This document shows positions 9,313 to 17,613 of a stretch of 64,000 nucleotides of DNA, piece after piece (the first letter of the stretch is position 1; the number at the start of each line of letters is the position of its first letter). The position numbers and the translations under genes were made by a program. Source of the DNA: Prevotella sp. (GTDB lineage: Bacteria; Bacteroidota; Bacteroidia; Bacteroidales; Bacteroidaceae); assembly GCA_016901395.1 (NCBI GenBank), contig JAEAMQ010000035.1, forward strand, positions 1 through 64,000. Reading direction: 5' to 3'. Under the pieces are notes generated by a model. It ran no database searches and had not been told where the DNA came from. It was given only the letters and a program-made list of their open reading frames with translations.

Positions 9313-10776
9313 TTATACGTTATACGTTCCCGACTTGGTGTCGCCACCATGTCCGGTCCAGTTCTCATGATAGAACTGTCCGCGCGGGGAGTCCTTGCGC
9401 TCGAAGGTGTGCGCACCGAAATAGTCGCGCTGTGCCTGCACCATGTTGGCCGGCAGCGACTCCGAGGTGAGGGAATAGAAATAGTTGAGTGCCGAAGAGA
9501 AGGCCGGCACGGGCAGTCCGTCGGTCACGGCGCGGGCCACGAGCGACCGCCATCCGCCGAGCAGTTGCTCCACTTCCTGAGCAAAATATGGCGCGAGCAA
9601 CAGGTGGCGGGGCTTCTCTGCCACCTCGTAGGCACGGGCAATGTCGTTCAGGAACGCACTACGGATGATGCATCCGCCACGCCACATGCGGGCGATAGAG
9701 GCCATATCGAGGTCCCAGTGGAACTCGTCGGAAGCTTTCTGCAGTACCGAAAAGCCCTGCGCATAGCTCACTAACTTCGAGGCATAGAGCGCGGCGAAGA
9801 TATTGTCGAGCAACGTTTTGCGGTCGGTTTCGGGTGTGATGGCGGCCTGGGGGAAGCGTGTGGAGGTCAGCACGCGCATCTCCTTGTCTGACGACAGGCT
9901 GCGCTCAAACACGGCTGTGCCTATCAGTCCGAGCGGCATACCCAGTTCCATCGCGTTGATCACCGACCATTTGCCGGTACCTTTCTGGCCTGCGGTGTCG
10001 AGTATCTGGTCGATGAGCATCTGCCCGTCGGCCGATTTATGGCGCAGGATGTTGGCCGTAATCTCCACAAGATAGCTCTGGAGCTTGCCCTTGTTCCACT
10101 CATCAAACACATCGGCCATCTCTTCATTGGTCATGCCGCCCATGTGCTTCATCACCCAGTAGGCTTCGGAGATGAGCTGCATGTCGCCGTATTCGATGCC
10201 ATTGTGTATCATTTTCACGAAGTGTCCGGCTCCCTGCGGGCCCACCCACTGGCAGCATGGTGTGCCGTCTTCGGCCGTGGCGGCGATGCTCTGCAGGATG
10301 GGCTTCACGCTCTCCCATGCCGCCTGCGAACCGCCGGGCATGATGGAGGCACCGTTCAGTGCACCTTCTTCACCGCCGGAAACACCACTTCCCACAAAGA
10401 GGAAGCCTTTTTCCCCGGCCATCGCCACACGACGGTTGGTGTCTTCATAATTGGAATTACCGCCGTCAATGATGATATCGCCGGGCGACAGCAGCGGAAA
10501 GAGTTGCTGCATGAGTTCGTCTACGGCACGTCCGGCACGTACCATCATCATGATTTTGCGGGGAGTTCCAATCGACTCCACAAAGTCTTTCATCTCTGTG
10601 TGCCCACTGATGGTTTTACCTTTCGCACGTCCATTGACAAAACGCTCTACGACACCTTCCTCGATTCCGGGCACGGTGCGGTTGTAAACCGATACGTTCC
10701 AACCATGATTGGCCATGTTGAGGGCCAGATTTTCGCCCATCACGGCAAGTCCAATCAATCCTATATCACTTTTCAT
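9313..10776 (-). CDS. gnd: 6-phosphogluconate dehydrogenase (decarboxylating)
   Basis: Converts 6-phosphogluconate to ribulose 5-phosphate and CO2 with reduction of NADP+. The start is set at the ATG at 10776, which gives MKSDIGLIGLAVMGENLAL, the conserved Rossmann beginning, and 487 aa. The frame stays open for 44 more codons upstream, but those read through the intergenic region and are not family-like. Other motifs are GSGVSGGEEGALNG and the signature LDTAGQKGTGKWS. The C-terminal tail NWTGHGGDTKSGTYNV is intact. Upstream is doxX (77 bases), downstream zwf. Confidence 0.97.
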   Translation of the reverse strand: MKSDIGLIGLAVMGENLALNMANHGWNVSVYNRTVPGIEEGVVERFVNGRAKGKTISGHTEMKDFVESIGTPRKIMMMVRAGRAVDELMQQLFPLLSPGDIIIDGGNSNYEDTNRRVAMAGEKGFLFVGSGVSGGEEGALNGASIMPGGSQAAWESVKPILQSIAATAEDGTPCCQWVGPQGAGHFVKMIHNGIEYGDMQLISEAYWVMKHMGGMTNEEMADVFDEWNKGKLQSYLVEITANILRHKSADGQMLIDQILDTAGQKGTGKWSVINAMELGMPLGLIGTAVFERSLSSDKEMRVLTSTRFPQAAITPETDRKTLLDNIFAALYASKLVSYAQGFSVLQKASDEFHWDLDMASIARMWRGGCIIRSAFLNDIARAYEVAEKPRHLLLAPYFAQEVEQLLGGWRSLVARAVTDGLPVPAFSSALNYFYSLTSESLPANMVQAQRDYFGAHTFERKDSPRGQFYHENWTGHGGDTKSGTYNV

Positions 10777-10853
10777 TTCTTTGTTCCTTATATTATAAAT
10801 GTATTCTCCTTTCTGCCGTTGGGGTGTCATGAGATGGGGAAAGGGCTGGGAGA

Positions 10854-11279
10854 TTAGTCGAAAATAGTTCCTTTGGTCAGTGCATAGCGGCCTCCGCCCG
10901 TGAAGCACAGTGCAGCAGCACCCAGCAGATAGAGTGCGGGCAACTCGGCCGTCCAGCCTCCAGTCATCGGGTCTACGCTACAGATGGTGCCGAGATGGGC
11001 CATGAGGATAGCCACAATCATATTGGCCACCATTGCGGCAGAAGCCGCACGCGTCCATACGCCGAGGATAATCAGGATGGGAGCCACCACTTCGCACAGC
11101 AGCGCACCGTAGGCCAGGAACGATGGCATGCCGATAGCGCCCAGCATTCCGACGATAGCATCCAGGCCATAGACAGCCTTGTGATAGCCATGAAACAACA
11201 TCAGTCCACCCATGCTGAGGCGGAGGACCAACAACCCGAGGTCGTTGTTGCGAAGAAAATCTTTGTATTTTTCTAACAT
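10854..11279 (-). CDS. DoxX family integral membrane protein
   Basis: A 141-aa inner-membrane protein with about four hydrophobic helices, of the DoxX type. Family-like features are the N-terminal LLVLRLSMGGLMLFHGYHK, then EVVAPILIILGVWTRAAS, and a glycine-rich end (ALCFTGGGRYALT). DoxX-like proteins have been linked to redox or thiosulfate metabolism and to oxidative-stress membrane complexes in other bacteria, but the function here is unknown. It is the first gene of the run leading into gnd and has a near-perfect promoter. Confidence 0.9.
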   Translation of the reverse strand: MLEKYKDFLRNNDLGLLVLRLSMGGLMLFHGYHKAVYGLDAIVGMLGAIGMPSFLAYGALLCEVVAPILIILGVWTRAASAAMVANMIVAILMAHLGTICSVDPMTGGWTAELPALYLLGAAALCFTGGGRYALTKGTIFD

Positions 11280-11337
11280 AATCCTTGTTTTAAAATGTTT
11301 GAATCTACTCTCTTTTTACTAATAATTACAATAATTG

Positions 11338-11369
11338 CAAATATAAGGAAAATCTCAGAACCAACCAAA
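11338..11369 (-). promoter_or_regulatory. doxX operon promoter
   Basis: Minus strand: TTTG (11366-11369), 20 bases, TATATTTG (11338-11345). Expected to drive doxX-gnd-zwf-pgl. Confidence 0.75.
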
Positions 11370-11437
11370 GAAATTTGGAAAGAACTACACAAGGATTTCT
11401 TTTTCTTAATATAAAGTACAAAAAAAACGGAAAATCC

Positions 11438-11467
11438 TTGGATTTTTAAAAAAATGATTTATCTTTG
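11438..11467 (+). promoter_or_regulatory. Rubredoxin promoter
   Basis: TTG (11438-11440), 19 bases, TATCTTTG (11460-11467) on the plus strand. Confidence 0.7.
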
Positions 11468-11584
11468 CAGCATTGAATAGGAGCCGTCAAGGTGTCCTGA
11501 AGGTGTGGAAAACAACCGAGAAACAGGCCTTTGTTCGCTCCTCAATAGACAATTATAACAGAAAAAACTTAAAACAAAAAGATT

Positions 11585-11749
11585 ATGAAAAAGTATGTTT
11601 GCGACGTTTGTGGCTGGATTTACGATCCTGAAGTAGGTGACCCTGACAATGGCATCGAGCCCGGTACATCTTTCGAGGACCTGCCCGAAGATTGGGTATG
11701 CCCTGAGTGTGGCGTAGGCAAGGAGGATTTCAGCCCCGTAGAGGACTAA
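11585..11749 (+). CDS. Rubredoxin
   Basis: A 54-aa one-iron electron carrier with the classic pair of knuckles: CDVCG (Cys6, Cys9) and CPECG (Cys39, Cys42). The intervening [25 protein letters not shown] and final KEDFSP are standard for the family. It probably passes electrons to the flavodiiron protein encoded convergently 132 bases away, a pairing established in anaerobes for reduction of O2 or NO. The gene has its own promoter, a leader of about 110 bases and a strong terminator, so it is monocistronic. Confidence 0.97.
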   Translation: MKKYVCDVCGWIYDPEVGDPDNGIEPGTSFEDLPEDWVCPECGVGKEDFSPVED

Positions 11750-11808
11750 TCCGGACGCACGACATTTCGGCCTTCCCTGCCTGCAACGGCAGGGCAAAGA
11801 AAATAAAA

Positions 11809-11852
11809 AAATGGTTTTACCCATGGATGATTTATCCGGAGTAAAACCATTT
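11809..11852. terminator. Bidirectional terminator between rubredoxin and fprA
   Basis: A 12-bp perfect stem (AAATGGTTTTAC with GTAAAACCATTT) around a 20-base loop. An A-rich run precedes it and ATTTTT follows, so both convergent genes can stop here. A smaller stem (CCCTGCC/GGCAGGG, 11775-11794) precedes it. Confidence 0.8.
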
Positions 11853-11881
11853 ATTTTTAGATATTTCCCAACTCAGAAAAA

Positions 11882-13069
11882 TTAATCGGCAAGCAGTTTA
11901 GCGGCCATGGCCCGTCCGAGAGCCACACATTTTTCGCGCACTTCGGGGCTCATGGCCTGCTTCATCTCCACTGGTTCGCCCACTGGTTCAAAGTGGAGCT
12001 TGTTTGCATTCCATTCGCCGATGATGGAAACCGCCTTGCTTGCCCAGCTGTAACTGCCGAACCAACCGATGTATCTGTTCTTCATGTCACGGTTGGCAAT
12101 GGCCGACAACAGGTGTTCCATCTGCGGATAGATGTTGTTGTTGTAGGTCGGAGCACCGAGTATCACACCTTTGTAGCGGAACATATCACGCAACACGTTG
12201 GAGTAATCGGTCTTGCTCAGATTGAAAAGGCTGATATGTTTCACTCCTGCCTGCGACGCAGCCTCAGCAATCACCTCTGCCATCTGGGCGGTGTTGCCAT
12301 ACATCGTGCCGTAGGCGATGACCAATCCTGGCTCGGCTTCGTAACGACTCATCTTGTCGTAGAGCCCCACCACCTTCTCGGCATACTTGTGCCACACCGG
12401 TCCATGGGTTGTGCAGAGGTAGTCCATGCGCACACCAGCCACGCGTTTCAGAGCGTTCTGTACGGGTGTGCCATAGCGTCCCACGATGTTCGAATAGTAT
12501 CGGATCATCTCCAACCAATAGTGCTCCACGTCGATATCGTCATCGAGCACACCACCATTGAGAGCTCCATAGCATCCAAACGCATCGCCGGTGAAAGCCA
12601 CATGGGCATCCACATCGACAGAAAGCATCGTCTCTGGCCAGTGGACCATCGGGATAAGATAGAAATTGAGCGTGTGTTTGCCCAGACAGAGCGAGTCGCC
12701 GTTTTTCATCTCGACACAACAATCGTTGATGCCGTAAAAACCGTTCATCATGTCGAAGGTCTTCTTGTTGCCCACGATTTTGATGTTGGGATAATACTTG
12801 CGGAGCATTGACATCGAACTGCTGTGATCGGGTTCCATGTGATGGATGACCAGATAGTCGATGGGGCGGTCGCCGAGCACCTCACGGATGTTGGCGATGA
12901 ACTGCGGGAAGAAGTCCACTTCCACGGTGTCCATGAGGCAAACCTTCTCGTCTACAACCAGGTAGGAGTTATAGGTGACGCCCTTGGGCAGTGGCCATAG
13001 GCCCTCGAAAAGATGTTTGTTCACATCGTTTACACCTACATAATATACTTGGTCTGTAATCTTCTTCAT
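11882..13069 (-). CDS. Flavodiiron protein (A-type flavoprotein)
   Basis: Cytoplasmic O2 and/or NO reductase of 395 aa with a metallo-beta-lactamase-like diiron domain followed by a flavodoxin domain. Diiron ligands are visible: HHMEPDH near residues 80-86, the histidine in MVHWPETM, the aspartate in FTGDAFG and the histidine in TTHGPVWH. The FMN-binding loop is YGTMYGNTAQMAE near residue 260. There is no fused rubredoxin domain, which fits a separate rubredoxin gene next door. It follows the FMN reductase-family gene by 37 bases and is probably co-transcribed with it. Confidence 0.95.
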   Translation of the reverse strand: MKKITDQVYYVGVNDVNKHLFEGLWPLPKGVTYNSYLVVDEKVCLMDTVEVDFFPQFIANIREVLGDRPIDYLVIHHMEPDHSSSMSMLRKYYPNIKIVGNKKTFDMMNGFYGINDCCVEMKNGDSLCLGKHTLNFYLIPMVHWPETMLSVDVDAHVAFTGDAFGCYGALNGGVLDDDIDVEHYWLEMIRYYSNIVGRYGTPVQNALKRVAGVRMDYLCTTHGPVWHKYAEKVVGLYDKMSRYEAEPGLVIAYGTMYGNTAQMAEVIAEAASQAGVKHISLFNLSKTDYSNVLRDMFRYKGVILGAPTYNNNIYPQMEHLLSAIANRDMKNRYIGWFGSYSWASKAVSIIGEWNANKLHFEPVGEPVEMKQAMSPEVREKCVALGRAMAAKLLAD

Positions 13070-13106
13070 GTTTGGGAACTATGTTTTTGGGGTGGGTTGA
13101 TATTGA

Positions 13107-13661
13107 TTATGCTAAATATTCAAGGAATGCGGCAGCCTGCTCTTCGAGCATCTTGTGCTGTTCGTCGGTCAGAATCATACGGCCTTCGGTCCAGGCCTCC
13201 ATGTTGAGCATGATGCCTGTCTGATGAGTCAGCATGAGGTCGGCTTGAAGCAGGGTGAGCAGCTCACCGAGTTTCTCACGGCATTTGGCCGTAGCCATCT
13301 TTCCGCCTGCACCGCTGAGCGCCACTTTCTTACCGTTGATGACGGTCGGTGTCTCGTAATCGTTGGCTACCAGCGGACGTGAGAGCCAGTCGATGAGGTT
13401 CTTCAGGTGTCCGGGATAGCTGAAATTGTATTCGGGGGTAAAAATCCATACGCCGTCGGCCTGGCCCACAGTCTCGCGCAGACGGGTCACCGCCTCGGGT
13501 GCAGGAAATTCGATATCCTGATTGACAAGGGGCACATCGCTATAGTCCAGATAGCTGATGCTGGCCTTGTCGCCGATGATTTTCTCGGCTTCTTTGGCCA
13601 ACAGCCCGTTAAAAGACTCCTTTCTCAAAGAGCCTACGATAAACAATATATTCTTTTTCAT
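13107..13661 (-). CDS. NADPH-dependent FMN reductase family protein
   Basis: A 184-aa flavodoxin-like flavoprotein of the NADPH:FMN/quinone/chromate reductase family. The FMN-phosphate loop is GSLRKESFN at residues 11-19, the isoalloxazine-side motif is TPEYNFSYPGHLKNLIDW, and VALSGAGGKM follows. Members reduce flavins, quinones or metals using NAD(P)H. Lying directly upstream of the flavodiiron gene with its own consensus promoter, it could supply reduced flavin or clear quinones during oxygen exposure (inference). Confidence 0.9.
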   Translation of the reverse strand: MKKNILFIVGSLRKESFNGLLAKEAEKIIGDKASISYLDYSDVPLVNQDIEFPAPEAVTRLRETVGQADGVWIFTPEYNFSYPGHLKNLIDWLSRPLVANDYETPTVINGKKVALSGAGGKMATAKCREKLGELLTLLQADLMLTHQTGIMLNMEAWTEGRMILTDEQHKMLEEQAAAFLEYLA

Positions 13662-13693
13662 TTATTTTTTTTGAATGATTTGCTATTGGGAAG

Positions 13694-13725
13694 CAAATTT
13701 AGACAATTTCTATAAAATAGGCAAA
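13694..13725 (-). promoter_or_regulatory. Promoter of the FMN reductase-fprA pair
   Basis: Minus strand: TTTG (13722-13725), 20 bases, TAAATTTG (13694-13701). Confidence 0.75.
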
Positions 13726-13807
13726 TAATTGAAGAAGTATTTCGAAGCAACGTTTTAGTTCCGGTAAATTACCGGCCCAAACGCTATGAAATACCAAATG
13801 GTTTGCC

Positions 13808-13815
13808 TATCTTTG
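13808..13815 (+). promoter_or_regulatory. -7 box (TATCTTTG) before the nucleoside hydrolase gene
   Basis: A TAnnTTTG match ending 35 bases before the chosen ATG. No matching -33 at the expected place. Confidence 0.5.
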
Positions 13816-13850
13816 TAGCTGAAAACAAACGCTAAACCTTTTTGAAGCCC

Positions 13851-14825
13851 ATGAATTATTATCATTCTTTTCAGCGCATGCTGTTGCTTGTCCTCGTCTG
13901 GATGTCCGGTCTGTGCATGTCTTTGGCCGGAAACCGCACTCAGGTCATTATCGACAACGATTTCGCAGGAGACCCCGACGGTCTCTATGCCCTTGCCCAA
14001 CTTCTCCGGTCGCCCTCTGTCGATGTGCGCGCCATCATCGGTTCTCACCTGCATGAGGTGGAAAACTGGGTGCACAAAGGTCGTCCGTCTGCTCAGGAGT
14101 CGGTAGATGAGGTCAGGAAACTGATGCAGGTCATGGGCACAGGGACTGACATTCCCGTGGTCCGCGGCTCAGAGAAGGCATTGGCCGACACGCTGACGCC
14201 CATCGCCTCAGACGGCGCGCGCCGCATTGTCGACGAGGCTATGGCCCACGACAAGGGCAATCCGCTCTATGTGCTCTGTGGGGGCGGACTGACCGAGATG
14301 GCGAGTGCCTGGCTCTTGCAGCCCGACATTGCCCGTCGCATCATCCTCATTTGGATTGGCGGAGACGAATATCCCGGCGTGATACCGGCTCCCGGCAACA
14401 AACCGGAGTATAACACAACCATCGATGTGAAGGCGGCGCAGGTCATCTTCAACCGGTCTGACATCACCGTATGGCAGATTCCGCGCAATGCCTATCGCCA
14501 ATGTCTGGTGTCTTATTCCACCCTGCGTTCACGCATGAAAGGCAGCGTGGTGGCCGATTATCTGCTGAAAAAACTGGAACCGCAGGTCGGACCCGATGCC
14601 AACAGCGAGGCTTACGTGCTGGGTGACAGTCCGCTGGTGCTGCTCACAGCCCTGCAGTCCAATTGGGAGCGAGACCCCTGCTCGTCTGTCTACACCCTTG
14701 AGAGTAGGCCGACGGTGGGCGACGATGCCCGTTTCTCGTTCGGCGAGAGCCAACACAAAGTGCGCGTCTATGGGCACATAGACACGTATCTGATGTTTGA
14801 GGATATGTTCAGCAAACTCTTTTAG
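13851..14825 (+). CDS. Exported nucleoside hydrolase-like protein
   Basis: A 324-aa protein with a signal peptide (hydrophobic MLLLVLVWMSGLCMSLAG) and a nucleoside hydrolase-like core. The family's aspartate cluster appears as IDNDFAGDPDGLYAL soon after the signal. The Gly-rich LCGGGLTEMA and IWIGGDEYPG are typical strands. Nucleoside hydrolases cleave the N-glycosidic bond of (deoxy)nucleosides. Secreted forms would salvage bases and sugars in the periplasm or on the surface. The start is the ATG at 13851; a TTG three codons upstream is less likely. The stop overlaps the stop of the convergent GH73 gene. Confidence 0.8.
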   Translation: MNYYHSFQRMLLLVLVWMSGLCMSLAGNRTQVIIDNDFAGDPDGLYALAQLLRSPSVDVRAIIGSHLHEVENWVHKGRPSAQESVDEVRKLMQVMGTGTDIPVVRGSEKALADTLTPIASDGARRIVDEAMAHDKGNPLYVLCGGGLTEMASAWLLQPDIARRIILIWIGGDEYPGVIPAPGNKPEYNTTIDVKAAQVIFNRSDITVWQIPRNAYRQCLVSYSTLRSRMKGSVVADYLLKKLEPQVGPDANSEAYVLGDSPLVLLTALQSNWERDPCSSVYTLESRPTVGDDARFSFGESQHKVRVYGHIDTYLMFEDMFSKLF

Positions 14826-15370
14826 TTGGTCTCGCTTACAGCCAGCAGTGCGGGAAACAATCGTTTCTCGATGCGGCGCACCTTGTTGGTATATCTGCGG
14901 TCTTCGGCATAGCCTATACGGTTGAGGAAAGCATAATAATCTCCGCCGGCGTACTTGTACTGTACGTCGTCACGATAGGCTTTGACCGATTCCTCCCAAG
15001 TGTCAAAGCTATAATAGCTACCATCACTCGGGTGGCGCAGTCCGAAGAGATTATGGTTCAGCGTGCAGTTCAGACTGGTGAAGTTGCCCGTCTCTAAAAT
15101 AGCCTGTGCAGCTACGATTTCCTTATGTTTCACGCCATACTCATCAAGCACAGCCAGCAGGTTCTCAACGGTCAGTTCCATTTGCGCCTTCATCTGCGAT
15201 TCGTCGATACATGCCGGAGTATTGATCATCTCCGGTGCCTTGCTCGCCTTCTCGTTGCGGGCCATACCGGGCATAGCGTCGGGCATGGTCTGCGCCATGC
15301 CGGAGAGGGCGAAAAGTCCGCAACACAGAATCGTCAGGAGGCGTTTTTGAGTGTGTTGTTTTTTACGCAT
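14822..15370 (-). CDS. GH73-type glucosaminidase (peptidoglycan hydrolase), exported
   Basis: A 182-aa protein with a signal peptide (LLTILCCGLFALSGMAQ) and a mannosyl-glycoprotein endo-beta-N-acetylglucosaminidase-like domain. Recognisable pieces are AAQAILETGNF, with the likely catalytic Glu, then NHNLFGLRHPSDGSYYSFDTW and the late YAEDRRYTNKVRRI. These enzymes cut between N-acetylglucosamine and N-acetylmuramic acid in peptidoglycan. No cell-wall binding repeats are attached. The stop codons of this gene and the convergent nucleoside hydrolase overlap (14822-14825). Confidence 0.85.
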   Translation of the reverse strand: MRKKQHTQKRLLTILCCGLFALSGMAQTMPDAMPGMARNEKASKAPEMINTPACIDESQMKAQMELTVENLLAVLDEYGVKHKEIVAAQAILETGNFTSLNCTLNHNLFGLRHPSDGSYYSFDTWEESVKAYRDDVQYKYAGGDYYAFLNRIGYAEDRRYTNKVRRIEKRLFPALLAVSETN

Positions 15371-15444
15371 ACGCTACTCTTAACGCCCCATTCTCCCTTT
15401 TATTGGATTTTGACGAGCGTGGTTAACAAATATTAACCGGGGAA

Positions 15445-15644
15445 GCCTCTCCCCCTTGCCCCTCCCCCGTAGGGAGGGGAGTGGTATGTCTGGGGGATGG
15501 TTTTAGGATGACAAAAAGAGATTTGATTTATGGCGGGCATGCACGGGGCATGCACCTACAGAGCACACGACATTCTCACGCGATAGCCCCAAAAGTCAGA
15601 CATTTTACTCCCCTCCCTACGGGGGAGGGGCAAGGGGGAGAGGC
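15445..15644. repeat. 200 bp element with perfect 38 bp inverted ends (copy 2)
   Basis: The arms 15445-15482 and 15607-15644 are perfect reverse complements over 38 bp. They enclose a 124 bp core that again contains a GCATGCACGGGGCATGC word. A perfect long inverted repeat suggests recent arrival or active correction. No target-site duplication is seen. Confidence 0.8.
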
Positions 15645-15795
15645 TGATTCATTTCATCGTTTTGCGGTAGAATAAAAGTGTGCCTCGGCACACTACACTC
15701 TGCGTACTCAAAAGAACTCTGTGTAAAACGGAGTTTGTCTCCTGTAACTCTGTGACTCTGTGTGAGATAAAAAGCCTATCATCCTCATCCTTCCA
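15645..15795. repeat. Spacer repeat between paired elements
   Basis: Closely matches 19-145, so the element-spacer-element arrangement occurs twice in the window. It contains the hairpin GTGTGCC-TC-GGCACAC and repeated CTCTGTG words. No open frame of note. Confidence 0.7.
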
Positions 15796-16003
15796 GCCTC
15801 TCCCCCGACCCCTCCCCCGGAGGGAGGGGAGTGATATGTTTGGGGGGTGTTATTATAATGATATAATGATAATAATATGCCATCCGGCGGTGCGGGCATG
15901 CACGGGGCATGCCCCTACAAAGTATCAGCCATTCTCGCGCAATAGCCCCAAAAGTCAGACATTTTACTCCCCTCCCTTCGGGGGAGGGGCAAGGGGGAGA
16001 GGC
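15796..16003. repeat. 208 bp inverted-end element (copy 3)
   Basis: The left arm 15796-15832 is nearly identical to copy 1. The right arm 15966-16003 is closer to copy 2, so this copy looks like a mosaic of the two. The 133 bp core matches copy 1 apart from a short ATAATGAT duplication. Confidence 0.75.
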
Positions 16004-16015
16004 TGGAGGGATCTC

Positions 16016-16102
16016 ATTAGTACCTAATCGTCTCGCGATTAGTACCGAATCTCGTCACGATTAGTACCTAATCGCAAGACGATTAGGTACTAATCTCAAA
16101 GG
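16016..16102. repeat. 22-bp tandem repeat cluster, locus A
   Basis: Three consecutive 22-bp units (16016-16037, 16038-16059, 16060-16081) and a terminal partial unit. Units begin ATTAGTACC and carry the partial palindromes ATTAG-TAC-CTAAT and AATCG-N5-CGATT. The first 15 bases (ATTAGTACCTAATCG) recur as an exact reverse complement at 16081-16095, so the whole cluster is close to palindromic. Related clusters lie at 39563-39650 and 60439-60520. Confidence 0.8.
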
Positions 16103-16115
16103 GTATGAATCCGAA

Positions 16116-17360
16116 CTACGGGAAAGGCAGTAAACAATGGGCTTGGCAGTGATTGTCCGCGGCGTGGTCGACGGTATAAAAACGGATGACGCGGTCGTCT
16201 AATGATTGATAGAAATCGGTGATGTCGCGGGGCGAAGGCGGCTTTTTCATCCAGCGGGAGAGGTGATCGGCGGTCTCACGGAAGACCGATGCCTCCGCCT
16301 GTTCGATGTGTTGCAGGATGCCCGTGTGGTCGGAATTGACCAGCTCGACCATCTTCAGATAGTGGTATCCGTCGGAACGGCCGATGGGATAGGCACGGTT
16401 TTTCCAAGCCTTCGCATAGTCGTTGAGCGGCGAGTTTTTCAGCGTCTCATCGTAACGCAGCACCCGCGGGATGGCATCGCCGCCACGCACCCACAGCGGC
16501 AGCGTGATGCATGTCTCGGGAAATCCCACCTGCACCCACACCGTGTTCATGTCGGCAGGCTCGCCCGGGCGCACGCCCTGCACGGCAATCGTCGACGACG
16601 AGCCTTGGCGCGTGATGAAATCGTCTGACGAGATGAACGGCGACTCATAGCGGCCCGACTCATATCGCTCGCGGAAATCGACCCCGAAGACGGGATGGAA
16701 GAAGCAGCGGGAAAACCGCTGGAGCACCGTCTGCGGGTTGAGTTGCTGTCGGTTTTCGGCAAAAATCTTCTCCGCGGTCTGTCGCCTGATAAACCCATAG
16801 CCCACGTCGGGCGTACCCGTCTGCGAGTAGTTGGTGCGCAACACATAGCCCTCGGCGGTCTCGTTAGCATCAAACTTGGTCCAGCCGTAGTTGTTCACCT
16901 CATAGAATGCCGCCCCGCCACGGGCATCGATGACACCGAAATGGGCCGCCAGCCCCATCGGTCGGGGACGTGATCGCAGCAGGTTCTCAAAATCCTGGAG
17001 CGACGTGCAGGTCTGCAACGCCTGTTTCATGAAGTGTCCCTCCTGGTCTTTCAGGCTGGCGGTGTCGTTCTCGTTGACGTTGAACGACGCACTGTTCATG
17101 ATGGCAAACCCCGCCTCGTTGGTGCCACCCCACACGTTTTCGCCCTTGAAATCGTTGGAATCGACGAGTCCGAGATAGGCCAGCCGGCCGTCGGCGAAGT
17201 AGCGCATGCAGTTGTCGAAGGTGTCGGAGTCGCGCAGTTTCCATATCATGGGGCGTCCGTCGGTGGTCGCCTTGCCCGAGATGACGGCCGTGGTGCAGGG
17301 TCGGGCGGTGGCGGTGAGCATCAGGAGCGACAGGGTCAGTATGATTTTCGTAGCATTCAT
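16116..17360 (-). CDS. Exported linear amide C-N hydrolase (choloylglycine hydrolase/C45-like)
   Basis: An N-terminal-nucleophile amidase-like protein of 414 aa. A signal peptide (KIILTLSLLMLTATA) ends just before ARPC, and Cys22 followed by TT is the probable nucleophile exposed on processing. The following MIWKLRDSD, with an Arg/Asp pair, and later VWGGTNEAGFAIMNS are typical of the family. Members cleave amide bonds in conjugated bile acids, penicillin V, ceramides or acyl-peptides. The substrate cannot be told from sequence. I chose the ATG at 17360 rather than 17375 because the -7 box at 17389-17396 would leave only a very short leader for the latter. Confidence 0.8.
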   Translation of the reverse strand: MNATKIILTLSLLMLTATARPCTTAVISGKATTDGRPMIWKLRDSDTFDNCMRYFADGRLAYLGLVDSNDFKGENVWGGTNEAGFAIMNSASFNVNENDTASLKDQEGHFMKQALQTCTSLQDFENLLRSRPRPMGLAAHFGVIDARGGAAFYEVNNYGWTKFDANETAEGYVLRTNYSQTGTPDVGYGFIRRQTAEKIFAENRQQLNPQTVLQRFSRCFFHPVFGVDFRERYESGRYESPFISSDDFITRQGSSSTIAVQGVRPGEPADMNTVWVQVGFPETCITLPLWVRGGDAIPRVLRYDETLKNSPLNDYAKAWKNRAYPIGRSDGYHYLKMVELVNSDHTGILQHIEQAEASVFRETADHLSRWMKKPPSPRDITDFYQSLDDRVIRFYTVDHAADNHCQAHCLLPFP

Positions 17361-17388
17361 ATCATGCAAATCCATTGGTTTATGGTTG

Positions 17389-17396
17389 CAAATATA
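17389..17396 (-). promoter_or_regulatory. -7 box (TATATTTG) of the amidase gene
   Basis: TAnnTTTG on the minus strand, 28 bases before the chosen ATG. No clear -33. Confidence 0.5.
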
Positions 17397-17516
17397 CGTG
17401 TTTTCGTATGAAAATGCGGCTTGGCACAGCATCTTTTTTCAAAAAAACTGTATGTTTTTCAGGTCCGTTATCTTTGCATGGATGTGGCTTGAGGACGTTG
17501 CCGGATAGATACAACG

Positions 17517-17545
17517 AGGCCATGCCGAAGGTGTCGGCATGGCCT
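17517..17545. terminator. Strong hairpin downstream of ahpC
   Basis: Perfect 12-bp stem AGGCCATGCCGA/TCGGCATGGCCT with a 5-base loop, 68 bases past the ahpC stop. Neither strand has a proper T-run right after it, so it may be an ahpC 3' stabiliser, a weak terminator, or part of a plus-strand RNA that could start after the TATCTTTG at 17469-17476. Confidence 0.45.
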
Positions 17546-17613
17546 GCGGTCCATGTTTTGTAGAGATATCGTCGGAATGACTATGGCTTGACGTAAATAT
17601 TGGTTACCATTCC

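Larger units (their letters stand above)
11280..11584. other. Divergent promoter region between doxX and rubredoxin
   Basis: AT-rich 305-base gap holding the doxX promoter on the minus strand and the rubredoxin promoter on the plus strand. The stretch from 11468 to 11584 is the presumed rubredoxin leader, about 110 bases long, with no feature I recognise. Confidence 0.6.
15371..16115. other. Gene-free repeat block
   Basis: 745 bases without a credible gene. Contents in order: the GH73 upstream region, an inverted-end element (15445-15644), a 151-base spacer matching 19-145, a second element (15796-16003), and a 22-bp tandem repeat cluster (16016-16102). Short open frames here lie within the repeats. 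Confidence 0.75.

Noticed and set aside
16016..16102. CRISPR array
   Set aside because: The 22-bp units are directly adjacent with no unique spacers, and no cas genes are present.
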